Positions 37,304-49,184 of a stretch of 64,000 nucleotides of DNA are shown one piece after another; the first letter of the stretch is position 1, and every line of letters begins with the position of its first letter. The DNA is taken from positions 1,800,001 to 1,864,000 of the forward strand of contig JAMJFZ010000879.1 of assembly GCA_026225945.1 (NCBI GenBank), given 5' to 3'. This stretch comes from Cricetomys ansorgei. Lineage: Eukaryota > Chordata > Mammalia > Rodentia > Nesomyidae. A program made the position numbers and the translations under genes. The notes beneath the pieces were generated by a model that had not been told where the DNA came from, made no database searches, and was given only the letters and a program-made list of their open reading frames with translations.

Positions 37304-38164
37304 TATCTTGTTCTTATTCACCCTTAGTCTTTCACTTATCTTCACTGATTTTTTTTCAAACACATTAAATTTTTTTTCATTATTTACCTTAGAAAAATAA
37401 CAGAGCACAGAACCTGACAGATATGAAGGAACTCTGTACAAATACTGGATATCAGGTGGCTCAGGGATACCATTATTGAGACAGTGTTGAGTGAGTCCTG
37501 AAGTTCCCGCCATTACTTCCTGAAAGCTGAGGCATGCTGGGACACAGGAGAAAAGAGTCCGGGTGGACTAGTGGCTTCTCAGAGTTCAGGAGGTGACAAG
37601 GGTGACTCAGCAGAGCTAGGTGATTGGAGTTTAGAGGCAGATGGCAAAACGAAGACTATGAAGAGAACTATGCAGAATACCCTTGATTAGGGTTCTGTCT
37701 ATAAACTGCATTCATGTGTTTGAAAATCCTAGTTAAAACTGATGAGCCCCTCTGAGAATCTGAGGAACAATCATATGAGCTCAATCAGGTCAGAGAATAG
37801 TCTATGTCCCTTCCAGCATAGTGATAAAACTTCATTACCTCCCCAAAGCATCAGGTATCTGGGTACCAGAGGCAAAGTTATCCCTGCATAACAGGCTATA
37901 CTGGTAAGTAAGTTTTTAAAGTATCAAACTATTTTAATGTAATAAAACTGAACCTCCAAGAAAAACTAAAGAATAGCTATAGAAGTAAAACATACAAGTT
38001 GAAGTGCATATCTGGCAGTGAATTAAAAATGTCCCAGCATGCAAGAAGGAGGAACTTTTTTCTCATGCACAGGAGAAACATCTGTTGCCAAGGACTTGAA
38101 TCCAGCATGTTTAGATCTCCAGCAAACACAGTGAGAAATTAAATGTTACAACTAAAATGTTAAG

Positions 38165-38345
38165 CAAAAAATTTAAATAGATATGTCACCAAACGAAACA
38201 TCCAGAATGCAAGTAAGCAAGGAAAGCATTATCAATGCTGTGATTTACTAGAAAAGTAACAATTAAAACCACTATAAGCCATACACAGCCATGATAATGA
38301 CTGCAATTGGCAAGACTGTCATTCAGGACCTGGAATTCCCAACAC
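38165..38345 (+). mobile_element. Old L1 ORF2 relic
   Basis: tagatatgtcaccaaacgaa, aacaattaaaaccactataa and gccatgataatgactgcaat follow the 3' part of old L1 ORF2. Strongly diverged. Confidence 0.45.
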
Positions 38346-38380
38346 TGCTTGTAGGCATCTATGATAGTACAGCCATACAT

Positions 38381-38545
38381 GTTTATATAAGGTGTGTGTG
38401 TATGTATGTGTACAATATGGCTTTATGTATATACATATATATACAAAAAACCATATGCATGTATGTGTGTGTGTGTGTATATATATATTTATATAGGGTA
38501 TGTGTGTGTGTACAATATGGTTATATATACATATGTACTTATACA
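38381..38545. repeat. Two-copy TG/TA-rich repeat
   Basis: The text tttatata(a/g)gg, (TG)n, tgtacaatatgg, tatatacatat occurs twice about 105 bp apart, giving a diverged dimer around (TG)n and (TA)n runs. Confidence 0.75.
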
Positions 38546-39810
38546 TTGATTATATGCAGTTAAACGTGTATCAATTAAGCTTCAGTGAAGTTGCACAACA
38601 TTTCAAGGGTAGACTTTAATACCATATTTGCTGCCTCATGAAGGACAGTCTAAAATGGAATTTATACTTCTTTTAACTGTGTGATTCATGATTTGTGCCC
38701 CCAACTGTGTGCATGCTGAATGACAGCTGCTTTACTCTCCATTGCTTTTGCATAGAACCCTTGATCACTGTACTAACGCACACTTTTCTCACCAGGTTCC
38801 CTATTGTCTATTTCCCATCTCCGGATCCTAACCTCCATAAGAAAAGTGAGCACTATCGCTGTGCTCTAACTGCACCACTGCCCCTGTGAACTAAAGTTAT
38901 CACAGGGACGTTCCTCTCTCTCCCTTCAGGTGAACCTCTGCCTTATTCTCTTATGTGTTGGCTGAGATCTGCATCTGTCCTTCCCGGGTCTGCTGTCAAT
39001 ATCTCCCAGTCAGTGGCCTGTGTCTCCCTCTCTGTTCTGGGGTGCTCACTAGGTTAGAGGGTTCTGCACTGCCTGTGGAATACACTTAAATTTCTCTAGA
39101 GCAGTAAGAAAAGGCCTCTCATCATCTAATTCAATATGAAATGTAATCAGCAACAAGGTTTAGAGTCCCTGTATTGACTTTTCCCCACTAATTTAAACAG
39201 TAATTAGTTGGTGTTAACAGTAAAGGTCTAATGACAGCTTAGTACGTTTAAGACAAAGGCCAGTAGCGCTGTTTGTACTTTTTAGAATTTATTAAAGCCT
39301 GAAATATTATGTGCCAACTTTAACATTTAGGGATGGGCTATCTGCCTTTTTCTTTCTCTAAGAAACTAATGGTTCATTATTACTTCAGAATTCCAATTAA
39401 AACGATGGATTGTGTGAAATATATATTACTCAAAAAGTCTAAATCATGAAAGCGAGTTCAGGTGTCTGATACTTTACACAAGAGAATTTCCTTTGTTCTG
39501 AAGTGCTTCTCTGGTTTGCACACTTTAATACAATAGAACATTTTCCTGAGGCTGTAGAGGCGCAGGTTTCAAGGTCCTCAGTTTATGATACGTATTCTAA
39601 TTCTTTTAAAGATTTTTATTTTAATCAATTTATCCTTTGATAAATTTTTCTTCTGCTTTTATCGTCTACAGTTTTTTTTTCTTTATTTTTGGCCACTGTT
39701 ATGTATATTGCCAATGAAGCAGTCGTCTGCTGTACTAAAGGCATCATTCCCAAGCTTTCCAATACATCAACTCAAATATCAAAGTGAAGAAACTCTGAAG
39801 AAGCAATCCT

Positions 39811-40117
39811 TGATACCTGCAGAGAGTTGACTCCAGAAGCCCAGGGCTATCGAAATCCAAATATGCCCACCTCCTTCTGTAAATGATATAGCATTTGCAT
39901 ATATCCTATGTACATACCCCCATGTACATTCGATCTGTAGATTACTTAAACTTAATGCAATGTAAATATTATAAGTATTATATTATTTAGGGAATAATGG
40001 TGACAGGAATGTCTGCCCATGTCTAGTACAGGCACAGTTTTAAAAACTACTTGCAATCAGTGTTTGATTGGATCTGTAGATGCAAAAGCCGCAGCGTCAG
40101 AGAACCACTTGTATAGA
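39811..40117 (+). mobile_element. MER2-like Tigger DNA transposon fossil
   Basis: gatatagcatttgcatatat, cctatgtacat, ctgtagattacttaaactta, atgcaatgtaaat, attatttagggaataatg, tctagtacaggcacag and gatctgtagatgcaaaagcc occur in the order I recall for MER2, a nonautonomous TcMar-Tigger element. It predates rodents, so an orthologous copy is expected in other placental mammals. Confidence 0.72.
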
Positions 40118-40741
40118 ACCCATGAGAAAGCAAAGTTTTAATCTCTCTTAACTAAATATAATACAGAGCTTCAAACTATATGTCAAGGTAGTTGGCAGCT
40201 TGGAGTACACATAACTGTAAAGCAGGGGTGAAAGGACCCTTTATGATGATGGAGCCATTGGAGTAGAATGTTTTCTAGCGACCCATGATCTGCATTTTAC
40301 TTAGACATGTTTTTCTCTAGCTGGTCATCAACCACTGGTTAGTCCCAGTCATTACTTTCCTAGAGGGACAGTTGAACAGTATTTTCTAAAGGTTAGTATT
40401 ATTTACTCCACCCTATAATTTTGTGCTAGAAGGTAAAGGAAGATAACAAAGCTTAGAGCTAGGTACAAAAGAATGTACTGGAGGCTGATTTATTATATTT
40501 TTATACTTGGCATATAAAGGCAAGTATTTTATTTTATTCTTCAATTAGGAACACACTAGGTACTTTAAACTAAGAAATACTGTTGAATTTTATGGTACTA
40601 TTAAATTAGGAGTTCATTTATACCCCATATTGAAGATAACTCTTTCGATCTTAAATTCCATGAGATTTTTCAATTGTTCTTCCTGGAATCTTTATTTTCT
40701 TACTTATAGGCAAAAGTGATTTCTTTAAAAATTAATTCTCA

Positions 40742-40778
40742 TAGCCAGGAGATGGTAGTACATGCCTTTAGTCCCTTT
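40742..40778 (+). mobile_element. B1-like head fragment
   Basis: agccaggagatggtagtaca, tgcctttagtcc: only the first part of a B1-like element. Confidence 0.4.
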
Positions 40779-40967
40779 AGTTTATGACAAATGTGGAATC
40801 ATTATCAGTAAATGATGATGATTCTTCTCAAGTTCAAGTTCTAACACTGCTTGCTTCTCAGAAATTCATCAATGTACGTTAAATTGAAAAAATAAAATAG
40901 AGAAGAGAGATAGTATGCTACTTTGTGTTCGTAGAAGTGATGTTTATGAATTGTAATCTAGAGGACT

Positions 40968-41110
40968 GGGCCAGTGACCCATTTGGTAGGTGAATGTCAT
41001 GACAGCATGAGGACCTGAGTTCAATTCCCAGAAACCACATGAAGAATCCAGCATGAGTGTCCTTGTAATCTCAGCACTGGAGAGAAGGACGCAGGCCTGT
41101 CTCGATTTTA
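40968..41110 (+). mobile_element. B4-type composite SINE
   Basis: actgggccagtgacccattt tRNA-like head, gaggacctgagttcaattcc, then B1-like ttgtaatctcagcactggag, sense orientation. Confidence 0.6.
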
Positions 41111-42552
41111 TTATTATTGAGAACTTTGTAATTAGTTGTAGGCTGAGTTTCTAAAAACTTCTTTGTATGTACCATTCGAAAAATCAGCATATAAATTTAT
41201 ATCTTCCATTTTCATAGCAGTTACCTGCTTGTAGCTTATTTCTGAAGTGAGTTTTCCTCTTCTCTCACCAATATGCTGCAGCCGTGTGTAATGGCTTGTT
41301 GGCGTCTGTGCTCCATATGGTAATGGTTCGTTTTTCATGATTTCAACTATTATTTGCAAGTTAAATCTTTTATTAGAATGTAATTTTGGTGAGATTTTCA
41401 CTTCCTTGTAGAATATATTTTAATATATTATTCCTGAATCTACGAAAAAAATTAACATTCTGGGCCTATCATTTTGGATTTTTTAGAAATTATTAAAAAA
41501 ATTCTCATATTTGTTAAAATACTATCTTATACCAACCATGCTTTGTTTTATACTCCAATGTAACTTATAACTGTCTTTACCTGAAACTATGTACAAATTT
41601 AGCGAGTATTTTTTTCAACTTTTAAAGAACTTACATTAGGATCACAGGAATTTAGGCATGGAATAAAATAGGCCAAAATGCCAGCAGGGCTTGCCTCTAA
41701 GTATTCTCATTCTGAATGACATTTTTTTTCTGGCTTCTTTTGTGTTTTCTACACTGTTCACATTTTTGTAAGTAAAAGCTTTTTAAATTACCAAACCATA
41801 AGCCTTTAAATATCCTTTTAGACTCTAAAGTCATTATCTATCACTCAGAGTTAGTTTTATATATATATTTGTTATGACCAAATAACTATATAATTAATTA
41901 AAAATTACAGATATCTATCTTGGAAGTGAATATTTAACTTTTTCCTGACTTCTAAAATGATTTGGAAGGCTAAAACACAAAAGCAAATTAACAATAAACC
42001 ATACTTCCTCCCCTCCTAAAAATAAATTTCACTGAGTTGTAAAGATCTTGGAAATCATTCAATATAATCCTAGCCACTGTGAAATATGGAGCAATGGCCA
42101 AAGCAGAGTCTCTTTGCTAAGATGCTTAAAGAGTAGTGAAATGAACGACAGCACCATCCGGGAGTCAGGTAGCTTTCAAGTTGAGCTGCCGATCTGTGAT
42201 CCCAGTTTCCATAACGCTAATTGAACTCAGTACCTGATAAGGCACATGAATACAAGTAGCATTAAAGGAGTTAAGCTTCCTCATATGAGAAACTATTAAA
42301 GGGTCAATGGGTGTCACTTACATTCCTACCAATACAACGTATCGCTTTAGGATACTATTAACACCTGGCAAATATACAGATATGAGATGAACATGTGAGG
42401 AGGCTTGTGCGGAACTGCATTTAAACCAACATTCCTATTGCAGTTCAAAGGAAATGGTAAATGCCTAGTAAAAACCACAATCATAAAAATTGAAGTTCCT
42501 GGAATATGTCATTCCAAATCAATTATGTAATTCACAAATGAGAATTAATTTC

Positions 42553-42665
42553 TTTTTTGGTTTTTCAAAAACCAAAGTTGTAATTCTGGCTGTCCTGGAA
42601 GTTACTTTGTAGACCAGGCTGGACTTGAACATACTAAGATCTGCCTGCCTCTGCCTCCTGAGTTT
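42553..42665 (-). mobile_element. B1 SINE, truncated
   Basis: ctggctgtcctggaagttac, tttgtagaccaggctggact and gatctgcctgcctctgcctc, ending before the usual B1 head. Confidence 0.85.
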
Positions 42666-43026
42666 TCTCTAGCAGTGAAAGCCAATCAATCAGACAACAC
42701 ACTGCCAGAATGCTTTGTAAAATGCTCGAAAATTCATTGGGCAGTGAGAACTAATAAACATACTTACAAACTGCAAACTCTATGTAAATTAGCCATCCTA
42801 ACTAGAACATTCATTTAATGTTAATCAGGATATAATCTTTCGCTATAGTCATAACTGGTGCCTTAGATATTGCCTCTGGAGTTTGAGGTCATATGTTGTT
42901 TGTAACAGCTCTAAAAACTTTATGTCTTTGATTCTATCAGCTCATTCCTGTGGTAACTCTACCATCAAATTATGGATATAATTATCAAATGTCTCTGAAC
43001 TTTGGTGAGCTTGTTCTTTTGATTTT

Positions 43027-43110
43027 AGAAATAACCAGCTGTGTGGCCTTGGGATAGTTAACTGACAGCTCAGAACCTCCTGTTTCTGTTTGAAACTGTG
43101 GTCCTTCACC
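43027..43110 (+). mobile_element. MIR fossil
   Basis: accagctgtgtggccttggg followed by atagttaactgacagctcag resembles the MIR region agctgtgtgaccttgggcaa. Old mammalian SINE, diverged. Confidence 0.5.
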
Positions 43111-43309
43111 ATTTCCCTGCTTCTGCTTTCAGATCTGTTAGCTTTAATTTTCTTCCAGTATTTAGCATCCTCTGTATCCATACTTTATTCATATTGATTG
43201 CAAGCCTTGAGAAGCGAAGCTCATAAAACCATCCCCAGCATCCAGAATGACTTGTAACACATAGGTTGATAAATGTTGATTAATCAATAGATGTATTAAT
43301 CTATACAAG

Positions 43310-43412
43310 GAGGATATTGCCTACCTTGTAGGGTTGGTAGAATATAAGTAATTAATCAATAAGTATAATATTTGACATGTAATAAATGTTCTGTGGTTGT
43401 TATTAATTTTCC
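43310..43412 (+). mobile_element. MIR fossil (3' region)
   Basis: ctaccttgtagggttggtag and acatgtaataaatgttctgt resemble the MIR 3' segment (cctcatagggttgt, gtgctcaataaatgtt). Similar ggttgataaatgttgattaa just to the left may be a second piece. Confidence 0.5.
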
Positions 43413-44011
43413 TGAGAAATTTGTTTATGCAATCATGATTATTCATTTTAGATCAGATTCCTATTTCTCTCCCTTTTTTGAGAGTGAAGTTTATAGCATT
43501 GCCTTCTTAGAAGTCCTCACATAAGAACATTCTAACTTGGTGAAAGGACTTTAAGACTGAACTCACAGCATTGTGAGGAGAAAGGTCTCTTGCAAAGATA
43601 GTATGGCCAGTCACTTGAGGAAGAGAAACTCCAGCCCATTGAAGATGAAAAGATATCCATTCATTAGCTGCTTTCATGCTTTTATTATTTACTTTAATCA
43701 TTCATGGGCAGTGCAGCATAAAACAGAGCAATTGTATTAACACTTAAATACAGATGTCAGCGTGCTTTTTTTTTCCCAAGGGCAGGGATCTGTAACTTTT
43801 AAGCCAGCAGGACGTTGTCTCCCACCCCTTTTCTTTTTCTTTCCTGCTTTTAAAAAATTAATTAAATAGAATTACATCGTGTATAACTACAATCTGTTGA
43901 GTCTGTTAAATGTTGCTTCTTGTGTGTGTGATTTCAGCACTGACCACTGGGTACTGCATACCCAGTTCTTCTAGCATCTTCCCACTTTCCCCTTTTAGCC
44001 TCAAGTCACAT

Positions 44012-44171
44012 AAGGCTATCTCCATATCAGATATTTACATTATGATTCATAACCATAACAAAAATTACAGCTATGGAGTCACAACAATAGTTATTCCATG
44101 GTTTGGGGGTCACCACAGCATGAGGGATTGTATTAAAGGGTCGCACAATAGGAAGGTTGAGAAACACTGAT
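44012..44171 (+). mobile_element. URR1-like hAT DNA transposon, 5'-truncated
   Basis: atatcagatatttacattat, gattcataaccataac, ggtttgggggtcaccacagc, atgagggattgtattaaagg, and the end aaggttgagaaacactg. The end is the reverse complement of the hAT-type terminus cagtg(g)ttctcaacc. The other terminus is lost. Confidence 0.7.
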
Positions 44172-44916
44172 GTAGAGTTTTGTTCAGACAAAGGCAAACT
44201 GCTTCTTTCTCAGTAACAGTTGCATCTGGGAGATCCCAATGCTCTCAGTTGCTACGAGTCAGACTTTAATTTGTTGCCATGAACTTTGACTTCATAGGGC
44301 TTCTGCTAATTTGATTTGTTTGTCTCAGCAGCCCTTGCTGGTCAGTGTTTTCAGTCTGGGGTTTCTTTATTTTTGGAAAGTAATTAGTTTTAAAAGGCAA
44401 TCTTATATCTGAAATTATGTTTTCCAATCATATTTCGTGCTCTGTTTTCTCTGCTTGGGCATCTGTGTTCATCTAATCTCTGATTAGCATCAATCTTTCA
44501 GAGCTACTCCAAGTTTGTTCTAACTCAGTGGCACATGTCAATACCTAGTGTTCTAAAGCAATTATTTTCTTTAGACAATCTATGATATCTTACTTGCATA
44601 TTGTAGAAGTGGATAGATGCAGATATTTAGTCTGTGGTCTTTTTCAATTCATTCTTTGATTTTAAATAAATGTTTATAGTTCATATATAAAATATATTTC
44701 ATTGTAGAAAAATCATAATTCTGTATATAATTTATGAGATACATATGAGACTAATGCTCTGTTTGATGCATTAAGAAGAATGTAACATATGCATATATGT
44801 TATAGAACTTATAATCTACAAATAGCCACTCTCGTGATTTCGATATAGAAATGGCTAATCTATTCTCATGCATTTAAAAATATGAATGTTCTGAATTTCT
44901 ACCACATAGTTCTGCA

Positions 44917-44917
<1 letters not shown>

Positions 44918-44944
<27 letters not shown>
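44918..44944. repeat. (CA)n microsatellite
   Basis: About 13 CA units. Confidence 0.95.
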
Positions 44945-44948
<4 letters not shown>

Positions 44949-45309
44949 GTCATGAACCTTTAAGTTGACAAATACAAAGTGTTTCTGAATGTTAAATATT
45001 GTCTGATAGAACTTTATTAGTGTCATCTTTTATCTTACAGCATATTTTGCCTTCCTATTGTTTGTTTTTTCAGTTTCCTGTTATTTATTTCCAATTTGAT
45101 ATTTGCAGTTATAGAGGTGTCTCTTTTTGTACATTTATGGTTGTATCCTTACGATAAATAAATAGTTCCTTATAACCCTACATTACAGAGAAATTATTTA
45201 AAAAAACACAACACTTTGATACTATGGTAGAATGACTTGTTTAAAGATATATTAAGTAAAATCAGCCTCTTAGTTCTTTAATCAGTTTTTTAAAAAAATG
45301 TAGCTTTTG

Positions 45310-45420
45310 TGCTGGAGAGATGGCTCAGTAGTTAAGAGCACATATTGTTCTTGCAGAACAACTAAGTCCTAGCAGCTACATGGTGACTCACAACTATCCA
45401 TAAGAGAGGGAGAAAGAGAG
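45310..45420 (+). mobile_element. B2/B3 SINE, truncated
   Basis: tgctggagagatggctcagt, agttaagagcacatattg and tacatggtgactcacaacta, ending in GAGA-rich sequence. Confidence 0.82.
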
Positions 45421-45610
45421 AAACAGAGGCATAATGCGAATACTCAGGAAACAGTTTTAAATAGCTACAGAAATAAAGGCTCATTTCCATTTGTTTTAAA
45501 CAAGACCAGAATTGGTAGAAGTCTGGATATTTGGGGTGCTTTGTGCCCTAATTCTTCAACTTTCATAAAACAGAACCATGGCAAAACAAAAATCAATCTT
45601 TTCTTCTTAG

Positions 45611-46989
45611 GTATGGCTAAAGTCTGTTCCATTATCTCCTTTCTCAGCTTTTCCAATCTTCATCCTCAGTTTTGAGCTGGTGACTTCCTTGTCTGGACAT
45701 GATTGATTGATATCAAGCTCCAAAATGGTCCGGGGTTCTTGTGTCCCCAGAGTAGGAAATGAGTCAAGACACACAGTTGGAACAGAAGCAGAAATTATTT
45801 TCTCATAGAAGATAAAAACTCCTGAGGAAGGAAGTGAGCTGGAGCGGGGAGAATGCTTAGCTACATTAAGGGCTATAGGTTCTTAGACTCACTGTCACCT
45901 GATGTGCTTAGAGTACTGCATTCTACAATACGCTAAGCAGATAGAAAGCATGGAGAGGAAAGGAACGATATCTTCAGTGCTGGTTCAGAATTCATACCTG
46001 GGCTCCCAAACCCAGAAGCTTATAGCTCTAGGCCTTCACCAGTAGAGTCACGTGGCTTTAATCCTTCAACATCAGAGACATATAGTTTTAGATGATCAAA
46101 CCATGGGCTCATTGTTCTAGGTTTATGCGGCTAACACTCAGCATATAGAGTCCCAGCTCCTAGACTCTGGATGCCATGACCTCAGCTCCTGAATCCTTGG
46201 TGAAAAATTCTCTAACACTACCGGCTTTGGGGACTTACAGTCTCCATAGCCTCTGGTCCTGCCTTTGGGTATTCACAGTCACAGTCCTTAGCATTCTCAG
46301 CTTCTTACCTTTTGCCCTTATCCCTCTTCGATGCTCTTAGGGTGCCTCCTGTTTCTCTGAACTGGTCTTCACTCTGGGTTGTTCTCTGAAACTTTTTTTT
46401 CCCCTCATCAATGCTGCCAACTCTGGAGATGGAAGCTCTGACTTGGGTCTTCTCTACACCGTCCATGCCCATGATAAGACAAATAAGAAAAGAAAAAAAA
46501 AACCATGTAGGAGGAGCCTTTTATGGGACTTATCATTCCAGTGCTGGCGGGAAGAGTGACATTGATGTATAAGAGAGAATCTTCCAGGACTAACTCCAAA
46601 AGAGTAGCAAATGGGTTCCTTATACAGGTAGGAAAGAGCCAAGGCACACTTGAGCTCAGATTACAACTCCACCAATCACAGCATTGCTTAACCTTGAATG
46701 ATCACATGCCTTGAACCCAATCCTAGGCCTCATATAAGCACAATCTTTTTGTTGTTGATGATGATGATCATAAACTGCTGCTGATTCACTAGGGGAAGTA
46801 TTCTCTATCTTTCTTATCTGTCTAGGACTTCTATGGCATGATCCAGAGCAGCTAAGTCTAGGAAACTAGATGTGGCTGAAGTCTGCTCCATTATCTTCTT
46901 TTCCAGCTTTTCCAATCTTCTTCCTCAGTTTTGAGCTGGAGACTTCCTTGTCTGGACATGATTGATATCAATCTCCAAAGTGGTCCTGG
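45611..46989. repeat. Direct repeat pair of about 120 bp, 1.26 kb apart
   Basis: Copy 1 (45611-45735) and copy 2 (46871-46989) share the order ctaaagtctgttccattatc, agcttttccaatcttc, ctcagttttgagctgg, gacttccttgtctggacatg, attgatatcaa and atggtcc. Differences include a 4-bp GATT unit and about a dozen substitutions. The interval between has C/T-rich short units such as cagctcct(ga)a and cttcaacatc. I do not recognise the family; an old endogenous-retrovirus-like or other retroelement is possible. No retroviral gene is readable. Confidence 0.75.
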
Positions 46990-48282
46990 AACAGCTGACA
47001 ACATATAGTGGTCAACAGAGTTTGTCAAAACATAAAGAGAAGTTTTCTAGTCACCCAAGGCTGGAGTGCTTATGGATGTCTAAAGCCATGTCTCTTGCTA
47101 AGGTGGCACCAGCATTGGAAATCCCAGTGTCCCCGTAGCAGCATGTGCTTCCTTAAGGCATCATTGAAATGTTCAGAGCATCCCAGGTGACCATAGTGAC
47201 CATTTAGCAGGTCACCTAGAGAGGGATACTTCAGTTGAGACAAGAGCTCTACACTCACAACACCAGCATAAGGGAAGGGCTTGTTAGCTGCCATTCAAGG
47301 GGCCAGATGCCTGCTGGAGAGGGTTTTGTTTATTCCCAGGAAAAGTGAACTAACTTTAAAGGTGCCTACAAAGCAGACATACTGTCATTACACTATTCTC
47401 TTATCTAACAGTATTTAACAGTAACTAACAGTAATTAACTCTGAGCTATAGACCTATCAGAAGAGTTGGGTCCTTCTAATCTGTCGCTGAGTAATTTTAT
47501 GATTTTGTATACTAACACGATTACTTGGAAGGAAGATGACCATTCAGTTTGGTTGGATTGGGGAGGGGTGGAGCGTCTCCTGGCACATGGTATTTTCAGC
47601 ACTAAGCTCAGAAAAATCCAAACTGGGAAGAATGACTTATCCTATCTGAAGGCAGAAGAAAAGACATGAATGCCACATTGTAAAGAAGTACAGTCATTCA
47701 TAGCAGCCGGGATTGGGTGTGGCCAGTCATCTTTGATGTGTGGGTACTATTCACATTTGCAGAGTAGGTCATGTCTCCTTATGAGCCTGAGTAGCCGTAT
47801 CTGGTGACACGAAAGTGTTCCTCAGCACAACATCAAAGGGCCCTCTCGGAAAGCCAAGCTCTCCAGGCCAGTTTCTCTAAGGACTCCTTTTTCTATGGCG
47901 ATTCCCTTTGGGGATATGAGTGATACTTTGAGGTGATCCTAAATGTTATGGATGTGACCTCATTCTGTGAATCTTAATTTCAACTACATGGTCTGAGTAA
48001 GACATTCTGGGGTTTGAGACACGGAGTAGTTAACAAAAAGTACAGTATAGGCCACCTTTTTTTCATTTGAGAACAATGTTTGAATAATTGATATTAAATA
48101 TTGTTACAACATGTTAAACAAGATAAACATCAGTTACTTTACTCCCCTTTAAGCTCTAAAATTCATACTGATATGTTTCATTATTCCTAGAACTGCCATA
48201 AAGAACTAATTTGAATTGCACCACTTATTTTCATAGAACACTTAAATAATTTGATGATTATCCATATTTCATTATTTTTATG

Positions 48283-48460
48283 CATATGTATGTATGCAAG
48301 CATATGCACATATATGTGAGGGTTTAAGGAGGATAGATGTCAAATCCTCTGGAATTGCAATCACAGGTGGTTGTGAGCTGCCTGATATGGGTACTGGAAC
48401 TGAACTTGGGTCCTCTGGAAGAGCAGTAAGCATTCTGAACTGCTAAGACATCTAGCCAGA
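48283..48460 (-). mobile_element. B3-like SINE
   Basis: gtcaaatcctctggaattgc, ggtggttgtgagctgcctga, ggtcctctggaagagcagta and gctaagacatctagcca: a reverse B3. Confidence 0.83.
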
Positions 48461-48542
48461 CCTGTATCTCACTATTAAACTTAGTGACTAGTGTTACTTT
48501 GCTTAATAATTGTTCCATAATTATATTTAAAAGCAGCCCATC

Positions 48543-48632
48543 CTGTCCTGGAACTCATTGTGTAACCCAGGCTGGACTTGAACTTTTAGCAAACCTACCA
48601 TTTCCCCTTTGCAAGTGCTGGGTTTACAGATG
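48543..48632 (-). mobile_element. B1-family SINE, truncated
   Basis: gtcctggaactcattgtgta, acccaggctggacttgaact and caagtgctgggtttacag, reverse orientation. It ends 400 bp before the next Bank1 exon. Confidence 0.75.
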
Positions 48633-49032
48633 GAATAACTCTTCCATGCCTATAATTAATTCTTAAAAATTAGAATACGTATATACAAATTAGTGTCCTG
48701 GCTTAAATTGTTCTAGCTGAACTTTTTCTTTATACTTGTAATAGGAAATTCAATTTCTAATGTTCCACTGGTTTATTGATAGCAATAGAAAAAAATGTGA
48801 TATTTAGAATCCTTTGTAAACAGTTGACCAACAGATTAACATATCATCATATAACTGGTGTGGCTTAGTCATAAGTATTATAATAGTATTTAATCAAGAA
48901 GTATTATTTTAATGATTAGGATGATTATTCCAACTATTTTACACTTGGTTTCTATGCTGATACAACATATTCCATTATCAATTGGTCTTTTAGTAGCAGA
49001 TGCAACAATGATAATAATGCAATTTTCTCCAG

Positions 49033-49184
49033 GTCCTGAAGACTACCTTGAGGTCAGCACTTCATCAGACACAAGAGCAAAATATTCTGGGGAAACAGGT
49101 GCACAGAAAGAAACTGATGCCCCAGCGGCTTTGAGACCATCTGTGCCACTTGCACTGGTGCTTCCTGGGGAAATTCCATGTGAG
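49033..49184 (+). CDS. Bank1: Bank1 internal coding exon (TIR-DBB linker, equivalent to human exon 3)
   Basis: This exon encodes the linker between the TIR domain and the DBB (Dof/BANK/BCAP) domain, in the part of BANK1 reported to bind Lyn. The acceptor is ttttctccag/gt and the donor gag/gtcagt. The first two bases complete the Gly codon left by the previous exon. The frame then reads PEDYLEVSTSSDTRAK, SGETGAQKETDAPAALRP and SVPLALVLPGEIPCE. EDY.EV, TD/DTRAK and VLP.EIPCE match the human protein; the middle is poorly conserved, as is usual for a linker. The exon is 152 bp, phase 1 to 0. The conserved acidic EDYLEV segment carries a tyrosine that could be a phosphorylation site (inference). 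The upstream ATG at 48912 belongs to intronic sequence, not to a start codon. Confidence 0.93.

Larger units (their letters stand above)
28507..49032 (+). other. Bank1: Bank1 intron 2
   Basis: Lies between the phase-1 donor at 28507 (gtaggg) and the acceptor ending at 49032. It holds SINEs, microsatellites, L1 relics, DNA-transposon fossils and an unclassified duplicated block (45611-46989). Stretches 28801-29645, 31092-31839, 34011-36095, 38546-39810, 41111-42552 and 46990-48282 show no recognisable repeat apart from the cryptic exon candidate at 35275-35321. Confidence 0.9.
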
